A stretch of 9,620 nt of DNA from DATEMK01 sp035275625 (GTDB lineage: Bacteria; Bacteroidota; Bacteroidia; AKYH767-A; OLB10). A program made the translations under genes and the position numbers. The DNA is taken from contig DATEMK010000107.1 of assembly GCA_035275625.1 (NCBI GenBank), positions 1-9,620 of the forward strand, given 5' to 3'. Of this stretch, positions 1 through 6,439 are shown piece by piece (the first letter of the stretch is position 1; each line of letters starts with the position of its first letter). The notes below the pieces were generated by a model. That model did not search any database and had not been told where the DNA came from. It saw only the letters and a program-made list of their open reading frames with translations.

Positions 1-226
1 ATGCTTCACTCATAAAAAGCCGCTTCTGCAACTGCTCCTCCAAAATTTCCTGTATCATTCCAACCACAGCAACACCCGGAGCAACAGGCATTTCAGGAAA
101 ATGACCTTTGTACACAGGATGGCTTGGATTTAATGCCACACATACTGTAAAAAGATTTCCTTCTTCGTTAAAAGATTCTGTCTTTGTTATCGAATAAAAA
201 TTTCCTTCCAAAAATTTATTGTTCAT
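1..226 (-). CDS. FabA/FabZ-like hotdog 3-hydroxyacyl-ACP dehydratase, partial (C-terminus beyond left edge)
   Basis: This gene starts at ATG 226-224 and stays open to base 1, giving 75 residues of an incomplete protein. It shows the hotdog dehydratase core: an HPVYKGHFPEMP stretch at residues 36-47, with the catalytic-type His at 42, then VAPGVAVVGMIQ at 48-59, which begins the central helix. FabA/FabZ enzymes remove water from 3-hydroxyacyl-ACP to give the trans-2-enoyl form in the cytoplasm. In ordinary FabZ the acidic catalytic residue lies 14 positions after the His; here that position is Gly56. The start lies 21 bp after the stop of the deacetylase gene, so it is probably in the same operon. 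It resembles the His-bearing dehydratase of aryl polyene/flexirubin clusters (ApeI-like). I am confident of the fold and less so of the specific subfamily. Confidence 0.85.
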   Translation of the reverse strand, partial: MNNKFLEGNFYSITKTESFNEEGNLFTVCVALNPSHPVYKGHFPEMPVAPGVAVVGMIQEILEEQLQKRLFMSEA

Positions 227-247
227 TTTAAGATATTTAATTGTCCC

Positions 248-1021
248 TTATTCATAGGCGGTTAAATTAAACATTTCATCAATTCGAATTACCTTGTACT
301 GATTTTCTTTAAGCCAATGTAATAATTTTGGCAACACGATTTCAGAAGCAGAAACTGAATCATGGAGCAAAATAACAGAGCCCGGTTTAATTTTACCCCT
401 TACGTTTTCGAAAACTTTGTCCGCGTCTTTTATTACCGTGTCTAAAGAACGGATATTCCAGCCGATTGTCAAATACTTCAAACGATTAACCGCCTTGCGC
501 AGATTAGGATTGGTTACACCATAAGGCGGGCGAAAAAATTTCGGCTGCAAGCCAATTACCGATTGAATTTTAGCTCCTGTCTCAGTTAATTCTTTTGTCA
601 TGCGTTCCGCTGAAAATAAATCAAACCAAATGTCATGAGAATAACTGTGATTTCCAATAATGTGCCCTTCATTATACAATTGCTGCAGTAAGCTTTCATT
701 TCCTTTTATTTTGTTTCCAATGCAAAAAAAAGCTGCCGGGGCGTTGAACTCCCTCAACGTATTTAATATTTTCGGGGTAACCTTTTTATCCGGGCCGTCA
801 TCAAATGTAATGGCAACTTCTTTTTCACTGGTGTTTTTCTGACAGTATGCTTTAAGATGAAATCCTGAATTTATAAAACAACAGCCGTAAAACTGGACAG
901 CCAAAAAAATCATCACGAGCAAAACATAGATACCCCAGCCAAAATTTTGATTACGGCCGGCATAAAGCAATAAAACAAATGCTATAGCAAAAAAAATATT
1001 TACGTTCCTGAAATTTAACAT
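248..1021 (-). CDS. Membrane-anchored polysaccharide deacetylase (NodB homology domain, CE4 family)
   Basis: The 257-residue protein has two hydrophobic segments at about residues 8-20 and 29-46, then a NodB domain from about 68 to 250. The CE4 motifs are intact: TFDDGP at 72-77 (base Asp74, metal Asp75), HSYSH at 125-129 (metal His125 and His129), RPPYG at 164-168, the Trp188/Asp194 region, and LLHD at 218-221 (His220). The family removes N-acetyl or O-acetyl groups from sugars such as GlcNAc polymers. The N-terminal segments suggest membrane anchoring, with the catalytic domain probably outside the cytoplasm. The start codon overlaps the stop of the preceding chain-length-factor gene by 7 bp, so the two are translationally linked and the deacetylase belongs to the pigment-type operon. 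Its substrate is unknown; an envelope glycan or a sugar attached to the polyene lipid are inferences. Confidence 0.92.
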   Translation of the reverse strand: MLNFRNVNIFFAIAFVLLLYAGRNQNFGWGIYVLLVMIFLAVQFYGCCFINSGFHLKAYCQKNTSEKEVAITFDDGPDKKVTPKILNTLREFNAPAAFFCIGNKIKGNESLLQQLYNEGHIIGNHSYSHDIWFDLFSAERMTKELTETGAKIQSVIGLQPKFFRPPYGVTNPNLRKAVNRLKYLTIGWNIRSLDTVIKDADKVFENVRGKIKPGSVILLHDSVSASEIVLPKLLHWLKENQYKVIRIDEMFNLTAYE

Positions 1022-2082
1022 TTGCTTAAAAGGATCAATGAGTAATTTTTATCACGGTATTGATTGAAGACAAGAATGTTTTCCGGCTCTTTGCGCCTGA
1101 CATTATTCATGCAAAGCGCTTCGGGGATTTCTTTTTTCCTGATCATAACGGCTGCCATCCATAATGCAAATGAAACAGCAATGGGAGATTCTCCAAAATA
1201 ATTCTTGAATGAAAGCTGAAGGTTGTTCTTAAAATAATTTTCACCGAGGAATTTAATTTTATTGTCGGATTGCGCATCCCCGCTTAACCCGAGGATCACC
1301 GTATCTATTGATGACAATTGGAGCTGAGAGTCAGAAAGAAATTTTTCAATTGTTAACCGGAGCTCTCCTGTATCTGAAGGGTTGTAAATGGTTCTTATCT
1401 CTTTGAGCTGAGCATAAGATGACAAAGATTTTATTCCCGACAGAATAAAAAATGAGCTTCCCTCCCCGGCTATCACTCCGCCTGTGTCATTGGAAAAATA
1501 ATTTTCAGCATCCGCCTGTTTTTTCAACCATCCCGCACTGTCAATGAGTTCGAGATATGCTGCCGGAATTTCATCCACCCCGCCCACAAGAATATTTTTG
1601 TTCTTGTCTTCTGCAATTTGCGAAACGGCATCCTGCAGTGCGTTTTCAAATGAAAACCCGCGATGAACATACGTAAAATTATAGGCATAGCATTTCAGCA
1701 ACAAGGCAATTTGAGCTGCAACTGTATTGTGAGTGGATTGAATAAATGTAGCGGGCGACAATAATTTCTCCTCATTTTCAATCATGCTTTTCAGGAACTT
1801 CAGAGAATCTTCAAAACATCCGTTTCCTGTGCCCACAATTATTGCGCTCAATTTTTCAATGGCAGCATCGTTCATGGCGCTCATGGCGGAAGCAACTCCC
1901 ATCCTTACCATTTTACTCATGCGCCTGCTTAGATTAGCCGCAATGGCGTTTTTGAATGCATCTTCACTAACCTGTAAAAAGTTTTTTCCGGGGTTTCGGA
2001 TTTCTCCGAAAAACCAATTCCTGTCGAAAGTATCCTGGACAGAAATACATCGTGTGCCATTTATGTAAACTGCCGGGTTCAT
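1015..2082 (-). CDS. Ketosynthase-like chain length factor (inactive beta-ketoacyl synthase partner)
   Basis: I chose ATG 2082-2080, giving 355 residues. It overlaps the stop of the upstream KS as ATGA, and the protein then begins near the family's usual YINGTRCIS stretch. A longer reading from 2109 adds only nine residues. The thiolase-fold N-terminal half is clear, but the KS nucleophile motif (normally TACSS) reads STHNT, placing Asn119 where Cys should be. The usual His motifs (HGTGT, and GHT within KSxxGHTxxAAG) are also missing; a SFKNYFGESPIAVSFALW segment at about 291-308 replaces the latter. The protein therefore cannot condense by itself. Such proteins pair with an active KS in type II polyketide and aryl polyene systems (ApeC-like) and set chain length. 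Coupling to the KS immediately upstream makes that KS the likely partner. The partner assignment is inference; the missing Cys is seen. Confidence 0.85.
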   Translation of the reverse strand: MNPAVYINGTRCISVQDTFDRNWFFGEIRNPGKNFLQVSEDAFKNAIAANLSRRMSKMVRMGVASAMSAMNDAAIEKLSAIIVGTGNGCFEDSLKFLKSMIENEEKLLSPATFIQSTHNTVAAQIALLLKCYAYNFTYVHRGFSFENALQDAVSQIAEDKNKNILVGGVDEIPAAYLELIDSAGWLKKQADAENYFSNDTGGVIAGEGSSFFILSGIKSLSSYAQLKEIRTIYNPSDTGELRLTIEKFLSDSQLQLSSIDTVILGLSGDAQSDNKIKFLGENYFKNNLQLSFKNYFGESPIAVSFALWMAAVMIRKKEIPEALCMNNVRRKEPENILVFNQYRDKNYSLILLSKC

Positions 2083-3275
2083 ACTTTGCCAAAAATGAGC
2101 GATGAGCAATTTCCACCGAATCCGAAAGAATTGGAAAGCACGTATTTTAAATCTGCATGATGAACCATTTTCTTTTCGGGAATAATATCAAGTGCAGAAA
2201 TCGGGTCAGAAAAATTCAAATTGGGTATAACCAAACCGTTAGTCAGTGCAAGAATTGAAAACACGGCCTCTACTGCTCCCGCAGCAGCCAGCGTGTGACC
2301 CGTGAAAGATTTAGTGGAGCTGAAAGCAGGAATATTTTTTCCAAAAATCTTTTTTAATGCAATTCCTTCCGTCAAATCATTATTCATAGTTCCGGTTCCA
2401 TGCGCATTAATGTAATTTATTTCCCCGGGGTTAATACCTGAAGTTTGAATGGCTTCCTGCATGGCAAGAAATGCACCGGTCCCTTCCGGTGAAGATGCAG
2501 TCTGATGATAAGCGTCATTCGCATTTCCATAACCCTTTATTTCACAAAGAATTTTTTTGCCTTCTTTTAATACCTGGTCTTCTGACTCTAAAACCAAATA
2601 GGCAGCGCCTTCACCGAGGTTCAGCCCTTTCCTGTTTTCATCAAAAGGTTTGCACCAGTCTTCATCAAGAATTTGCAGCGAGTGAAAACCATTCAATGTA
2701 AATTTTGAAAGAACATCTGTTCCACCGGCAACGACCCTGTTTAATTTTCCGCTTTTGATTAAACGGCTTCCGTGAATAATTGCATTGGCTGATGATGAAC
2801 AGGCTGTGCTGATGGTGGTAATATTATTTTTAATTCCGAGAAAATCAGCAATACATTCCGTACTGTCTCCGCAGTCATTGGTTTCAATAAAGCTGCCGTT
2901 TATTTTAGATTGAAGAAAATCACCATACAAAAGTTCCGTGCGGCACATTCCGGCAACTGTTGTGGAAGATATAAAGCCGGTTTTATCATCAGAAAAATTT
3001 TTTATCTGCGCATGAGCCATCGCTTCCGCAGCAGCAATCATTCCAAGCAATGCAGTGCGTGTAAGGTTATCGCTGTTGCCACTTGCCATTTCCGCCAATT
3101 GCTTATTCGAATATTTTATTTCACCGGCTTTAAATTTTTTCCGGTAAACGGTTTCCAGGATTTCAATATCGCTTATGCCGGGTGTTATTTCAACAATTGA
3201 TTTGAAATTTTGTGAACAGTTATTACCAATGGAAGAAATGATTCCCATGCCGGTAACAAAAACTTTCTGTGGCAT
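2079..3275 (-). CDS. Beta-ketoacyl-ACP synthase, FabF-like, probable partner of the chain length factor
   Basis: This is a full-length 398-residue KS of the FabF/KAS II type. All three catalytic residues are present: Cys159 in TACSSSANA, His292 in NAHGTGT, and His327 in KSFTGHTLAAAG. A GFGG loop is at 385-388 near the C-terminus. It performs decarboxylative Claisen condensation of malonyl-ACP with an acyl-ACP in the cytoplasm. The gene begins 3 bp after the ACP stop, and its own stop overlaps the next start as ATGA. This arrangement matches KS/CLF pairs of type II polyketide systems such as ApeO/ApeC, so I infer that this KS forms the elongating heterodimer. It is one of two complete KS genes in the operon and differs clearly from the other, which has an NACISG nucleophile motif. 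Family call is very firm; role within the pathway is inference. Confidence 0.95.
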   Translation of the reverse strand: MPQKVFVTGMGIISSIGNNCSQNFKSIVEITPGISDIEILETVYRKKFKAGEIKYSNKQLAEMASGNSDNLTRTALLGMIAAAEAMAHAQIKNFSDDKTGFISSTTVAGMCRTELLYGDFLQSKINGSFIETNDCGDSTECIADFLGIKNNITTISTACSSSANAIIHGSRLIKSGKLNRVVAGGTDVLSKFTLNGFHSLQILDEDWCKPFDENRKGLNLGEGAAYLVLESEDQVLKEGKKILCEIKGYGNANDAYHQTASSPEGTGAFLAMQEAIQTSGINPGEINYINAHGTGTMNNDLTEGIALKKIFGKNIPAFSSTKSFTGHTLAAAGAVEAVFSILALTNGLVIPNLNFSDPISALDIIPEKKMVHHADLKYVLSNSFGFGGNCSSLIFGKV

Positions 3276-3278
3276 GAA

Positions 3279-3548
3279 TCAGGTTTTCTGATTTTGAGAA
3301 ATGTATTCGGCAAGCGTCCTGACGGAATAAAAGATTTCCTTTACCTTTTCAGAATTCAGGATCTTTATGCCGTAGTTTTTTTCAATCAAAACAATTATTT
3401 CCAGGGCATCAATTGAATCAAGCCCCAATCCACCGTCACCAAACAAGGGCGCTTCCGGTTTAATATCTTCCGGTTTCATCTCTGCAAGGTTAAGCTGCTG
3501 AATGAGCTGCGCTTTCAAATTTTCTTCCAATTGGTGTTGTGTTTCCAT
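3279..3548 (-). CDS. Acyl carrier protein
   Basis: An 89-residue acidic small protein with the ACP signature GLGLDSIDALEI at residues 41-52. Ser45 is the expected 4'-phosphopantetheine site, just before the recognition helix II. The length is typical. It would tether the growing chain and present it to the KS, dehydratase and thioesterase proteins encoded around it. It is set between the half-length KS-like gene (21 bp upstream) and the FabF-like KS (3 bp downstream), consistent with one transcript. It is the only ACP visible here; some aryl polyene clusters carry two, so a second may lie outside the window. It would need a phosphopantetheinyl transferase encoded elsewhere. Confidence 0.95.
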   Translation of the reverse strand: METQHQLEENLKAQLIQQLNLAEMKPEDIKPEAPLFGDGGLGLDSIDALEIIVLIEKNYGIKILNSEKVKEIFYSVRTLAEYISQNQKT

Positions 3549-3569
3549 CTCTGCGTTTATTCTGCAAAT

Positions 3570-4193
3570 TTAACCTTTATAATACAAAGCTGAAACCCGG
3601 TCTTTTTCATGTTCAGTTACAGGATGCGGATTTATTTTTTCGACAAGATAAATAAAACCGTCATACTTTTCTTTATCCACCTCCATCCATCCGGCCAGAA
3701 CACAATTTGTATTTCCAGAGGCAAATAACATATTTGTATAAAGACATAATAATCCGGGATTAAATTTTTCTGAAATAAAAAACACATTTTCACCCGTAAT
3801 TTTATTCCGGATGGAAATTTCACCGATCAGAATGTTGGGCAGGGTGTAAACAAAAACAGAAGGTGAAGGAAAATAATTTTGCTTGTCTTCAATAGTTTTA
3901 AAGTAATTTCTGTCCGTATCAAGGCTGGAAGCATGATTGCTCAATACCAGGGCCGTTTCATTTTCCTTATATTTATTTACAGGATTATTTTCTTTTAAAA
4001 GGATTTCAGAAGATATAAAAGCAAGCTTGCATAACAAATCCATTTTAAAAAACTTCGGGTAATTGATATTGAATTTGCGGTATGCGTTTGTTAAAAAAGA
4101 ATTCAATTCAGCATCCTGTTCGAAAATAATTTTTCCGTTCAAATTTATTTTTGAATCCCTGACAATACAATATCCTGAAATAAAATTTTTCAT
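3570..4193 (-). CDS. Half-length ketosynthase-like protein (N-terminal KS domain only, no catalytic Cys)
   Basis: A 207-residue protein with no obvious catalytic motif. Residues 81-172 can be aligned without a gap to residues 80-171 of the chain-length-factor protein of this operon. By eye there are about 13 identities, including a shared SPxxF stretch and an Asn (Asn120) exactly where that protein has Asn119 and an active KS has Cys. The segment ends at the LxG strand, after which the protein is nearly finished, so it covers only the first half of a KS. Proteins of this type sit in Bacteroidota flexirubin/aryl polyene-type clusters and are often labelled 3-oxoacyl-ACP synthase; I say this from memory. 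It starts 4 bp after the upstream KS stop, so it may be a structural or regulatory partner of that KS. The gene looks intact rather than truncated. Function unknown. Confidence 0.8.
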   Translation of the reverse strand: MKNFISGYCIVRDSKINLNGKIIFEQDAELNSFLTNAYRKFNINYPKFFKMDLLCKLAFISSEILLKENNPVNKYKENETALVLSNHASSLDTDRNYFKTIEDKQNYFPSPSVFVYTLPNILIGEISIRNKITGENVFFISEKFNPGLLCLYTNMLFASGNTNCVLAGWMEVDKEKYDGFIYLVEKINPHPVTEHEKDRVSALYYKG

Positions 4194-4197
4194 TTAT

Positions 4198-5343
4198 TTA
4201 TAAGCTGGAAAACAATATGCTTGCATTGCATCCGCCAAAACCGGATGATGTTTTTAAAAAAGTATGGCTTTTTTTCTTTTCTGTTTTCCGGATGATATTT
4301 ATGTTTTCAGATACTCCATGTGTTTCATATCCTTTGGTAGCAATCAGCATATTTTGTTTCAGGGCTTCAATGGAAATAATCGTTTCAATCAAACCTGCTG
4401 CACCCAATGTATGGCCAAAATAACCTTTCAGCCCGTTTAACGGGACCTGCTTCAGCCCGGCCCTGGAAAATGCTATTGCTTCCATTTCATCATTAAAAGG
4501 GGTGGCTGTACCATGCGCGGAAATAAAATCAATTGTATCAGCCGGAAAATTTTCAGTTGTCTTCAGAACTGATTGAAACAATCCTTCACCGTTGCGTGAT
4601 GGCCCTGATATATGATTGGCATCATTGGAACCGGAGCCATTAATAATTTTTATTTCATCCGTACCTGCAAATTTCTCTGTGCCCAACACGAGCGCTGCTG
4701 CTGCTTCGCCAAGGTTAATTCCTTGTCGTGCCGCATCAAATGGTTTGCAAGGCTTACCACTGAGTGCATTAAAAACTTTGAAACCCGATAAAGTAAACTC
4801 ACTGACAATATCACCGGCTGCCACAACTATGTGTTTATAGAGTCCTGCTTCGAGCATCCGTTTGGCAATTAAAATGGCAAGCAATCCTGAAATACATGCG
4901 TTGGAAACAATGACAGGTTCGTTGGCACATTTAAAATAACGAGAAATCATACTTACCATTCCCGTTATATACACCCTGTTCTCATCAAACTTTTTCAGCG
5001 CGGAAGAACCATCAAGCAAATCAATATTTCCTTTTGTGGTTGCATAAATCAGCAACGTGTTTTTATCATCCAGCTCAATGCCGGTGGATTTCAAAACATG
5101 AGCAATTGAAAGGATACTCGCTTTTTCAAGCCTGGTAAAATTCCCGGGATTCTCTAATTGTGAAAAAACCGTATCGGTTTTTTCATCATTCAAAGCCGCT
5201 ACACAAAAACTTTCCTTTGAAAAAGAATATTTATCCGTTACCTGTAATCCTGATATTCCATCTGCCACATTTTTAAAATTTTCTTCTGCACTAAATCCTA
5301 ACGGACTTACAATGTTGCCCGAAGAAACAAAAACTTTCTTCAT
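4198..5343 (-). CDS. Second beta-ketoacyl-ACP synthase, FabF-like
   Basis: This 381-residue protein is a complete KS. The nucleophile is Cys150 in SNACISG, with His277 in SAHGTAT, His311 in KGYFGHTLGAAG, and a C-terminal GFGGCNAS loop at 368-375. It should carry out decarboxylative condensation on ACP-bound substrates. Its start overlaps the stop of the upstream thioesterase by 4 bp (ATGA), and the half-length KS-like gene follows after 4 bp. Having a second active KS in one operon parallels aryl polyene clusters, in which separate KS enzymes handle different steps of chain building. The variant SNACISG motif suggests specialised substrate use, for example starter loading or early elongation, but that is inference. 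It could alternatively pair with the half-length KS-like protein encoded next to it. Confidence 0.94.
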   Translation of the reverse strand: MKKVFVSSGNIVSPLGFSAEENFKNVADGISGLQVTDKYSFSKESFCVAALNDEKTDTVFSQLENPGNFTRLEKASILSIAHVLKSTGIELDDKNTLLIYATTKGNIDLLDGSSALKKFDENRVYITGMVSMISRYFKCANEPVIVSNACISGLLAILIAKRMLEAGLYKHIVVAAGDIVSEFTLSGFKVFNALSGKPCKPFDAARQGINLGEAAAALVLGTEKFAGTDEIKIINGSGSNDANHISGPSRNGEGLFQSVLKTTENFPADTIDFISAHGTATPFNDEMEAIAFSRAGLKQVPLNGLKGYFGHTLGAAGLIETIISIEALKQNMLIATKGYETHGVSENINIIRKTEKKKSHTFLKTSSGFGGCNASILFSSL

Positions 5344-5765
5344 TTTTTCTTAAGCCATTTCTTTTTCCATCCCTCAAACCATTCAGGAATATTTAACTGA
5401 AGCTCGTTATTGAGATTTAAGAAAACCTGGATCGTTTTTCCCGAACAGATAATAGTTTGATCAGTAGTTTTGAAAATCTGGTATTCAAAAATTATTTTAG
5501 CTGCAGGATCATCCACGTAAGTGGTTTCAACAATAACAGTTTCTCCGAAAGATAAAACTTTTTTGTAATCACATTCAAGCTTTACAATGGGTGTAAGGTA
5601 TCCGTTAGCGTAAGTTTCAAGGTACCCCAATCCGAATTGTTTAGCAAACTCCTCCCTGCCGTCTTCAAAATATTTTATATAATTCCCATGCCATACCATT
5701 CGAAGTGAATCTACTTCGCTGAAACGTACTGTTATTTCTTTCCGGCATTTTAGCTGTGATTCCAT
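5340..5765 (-). CDS. YbgC-type acyl-ACP/acyl-CoA thioesterase (4HBT hotdog family)
   Basis: A 141-residue single-domain hotdog protein. Residues 12-40 match the 4-hydroxybenzoyl-CoA/YbgC thioesterase signature: VRFSEVDSLRMVWHGNYIKYFEDGREEF, split here as VRFSEVD (13-19), VWHGNYIKYFE (24-34) and GREEF (36-40). Asp19 is the expected catalytic residue and His26-Gly-Asn-Tyr the substrate-side motif. The family cleaves acyl thioesters in the cytoplasm. In this operon it would release a finished chain from ACP or clear stalled intermediates, like the thioesterase found in aryl polyene clusters (ApeH-like). It follows a 72-bp gap, the longest in the operon, and its TGA overlaps the next KS start. 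Family assignment is firm; editing versus release role cannot be told from sequence. Confidence 0.92.
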   Translation of the reverse strand: MESQLKCRKEITVRFSEVDSLRMVWHGNYIKYFEDGREEFAKQFGLGYLETYANGYLTPIVKLECDYKKVLSFGETVIVETTYVDDPAAKIIFEYQIFKTTDQTIICSGKTIQVFLNLNNELQLNIPEWFEGWKKKWLKKK

Positions 5766-5837
5766 CGCCCGTTCTAAAAAATAGGTTGTTTCAGATCCTT
5801 GTTAAATTTTATATTGAAAAAAGAAGAGGCAGATGGT

Positions 5838-6299
5838 TTAATTTACAGAATTCTCTTTCTTTTGAATTGCAATTTTCATTTCGCACTCCGCAATGAGGTG
5901 TCCGTTACAAAATGCGCTGGCCCTTATGATGGTAATATTAAATACTTCATTCGTCACCACTACTTCAGTTCGTAATTCGGAACCTATAGCCGGCAATGAA
6001 TAAATTTTCAAATCTTTAATAGCCCCGATGAAACCCACTACCGGTTCAATACCCAGTCTCCTTGACTCATAGCCTGCTTTCAAAGCGCCCGTTTGCGCCA
6101 TATTTTCAATAATGCCGGGCTCTCCCAGTTTTCCATCTTTTACAAATATATTTTCCGGCTCAACGGTGAACCGTGATACCGTTTTCTTATCGTCACAAGC
6201 CAATAATTCGTTCACCATCACAATAGGATGTTTTTGCGGAATAAACTCCGTAATGTTCTCCTTATTAATCAGAGGTGTATGTAAATTTTGCTGAATCAT
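5838..6299 (-). CDS. FabZ-like hotdog dehydratase homologue lacking the catalytic His (ApeP-like)
   Basis: I chose ATG 6299-6297 (153 residues). A longer reading from 6338 would start upstream of the promoter element at 6309-6316 and adds an unlikely FFLLLLRPR stretch. The FabZ framework is clear: IPQKHPIVMVNELL at 20-33 corresponds to the FabZ lead-in, and GEPGIIENMAQTG at 59-71 to the central helix. Glu65 matches the catalytic Glu of EAMAQ in FabZ. The position 14 residues before it, normally the His of GHFPG, is Ile51, and the motif reads IFVKDGKLG. Alone it is therefore unlikely to be an active dehydratase. The His-bearing hotdog protein at the other end of the operon is the natural partner, as in the ApeI/ApeP pair of aryl polyene systems. 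It is the first gene of the operon. Confidence 0.88.
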   Translation of the reverse strand: MIQQNLHTPLINKENITEFIPQKHPIVMVNELLACDDKKTVSRFTVEPENIFVKDGKLGEPGIIENMAQTGALKAGYESRRLGIEPVVGFIGAIKDLKIYSLPAIGSELRTEVVVTNEVFNITIIRASAFCNGHLIAECEMKIAIQKKENSVN

Positions 6300-6308
6300 T
6301 CGGGGACG

Positions 6309-6316
6309 CAAAAGTA
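6309..6316 (-). promoter_or_regulatory. Bacteroidota-type -7 promoter element of the polyene-type operon
   Basis: Read on the minus strand the site is TACTTTTG, a perfect match to the Bacteroidota consensus TAnnTTTG. It is followed by nine bases and then the ATG at 6299. With the usual few bases between this element and the transcription start, the mRNA leader would be only about 3-6 nt. No convincing -33 TTG element is seen at the usual spacing. The position supports the 6299 start for the first gene of the operon. Confidence 0.6.
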
Positions 6317-6359
6317 ATAAGAAAAAACGGGTCAGCATACTACTTTAGTCTTAATGCTT

Positions 6360-6419
6360 TTTACTGATTTTGGTGATAAATAGTGCTTTACGTTTTTTGT
6401 TGCGATAACTTTACTGATT
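6360..6419. repeat. 10-bp direct repeat TTTACTGATT in the divergent intergenic region
   Basis: TTTACTGATT occurs at 6360-6369 and again at 6410-6419, exactly 50 bp apart, with a shorter CTTTAC copy at 6386-6391. The pair lies between the divergent start codons at 6299 and 6440, behind the operon promoter. Such spacing could suit a regulator binding on one DNA face, but the sequence is AT-rich and chance is possible. Confidence 0.35.
6406..6413 (+). promoter_or_regulatory. Weak candidate -7 element for the secreted propeller protein gene
   Basis: TAACTTTA matches TAnnTTTG at all but the last base and lies 26 bases before the ATG at 6440, a plausible leader length. No clear -33 element is visible. 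It also overlaps the second copy of the 10-bp direct repeat. Confidence 0.3.
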
Positions 6420-6439
6420 GAGAAAATAACCTCACCGAT

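Noticed and set aside
1784..2068. 94-codon plus-strand open frame, and similar ones at 2910-3200, 4217-4423 and 8321-8638
   Set aside because: All are antisense shadows of genes with clear family motifs.
2083..2109. N-terminal nine-residue extension of the chain length factor gene
   Set aside because: The ATG at 2082 gives a classical ATGA overlap with the upstream stop and starts at the family's usual beginning; the longer form would overlap the KS gene by 31 bp.
5766..5837. Possible internal promoter in the 72-bp gap before the thioesterase
   Set aside because: Only a T-run (TATTTTTT on the minus strand) resembles a -7 element; no TTTG and no -33 element, so it cannot be supported.
6300..6338. 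Thirteen-residue extension of the first dehydratase-like gene
   Set aside because: Its start lies upstream of the likely -7 promoter element, so it would not be on the transcript.
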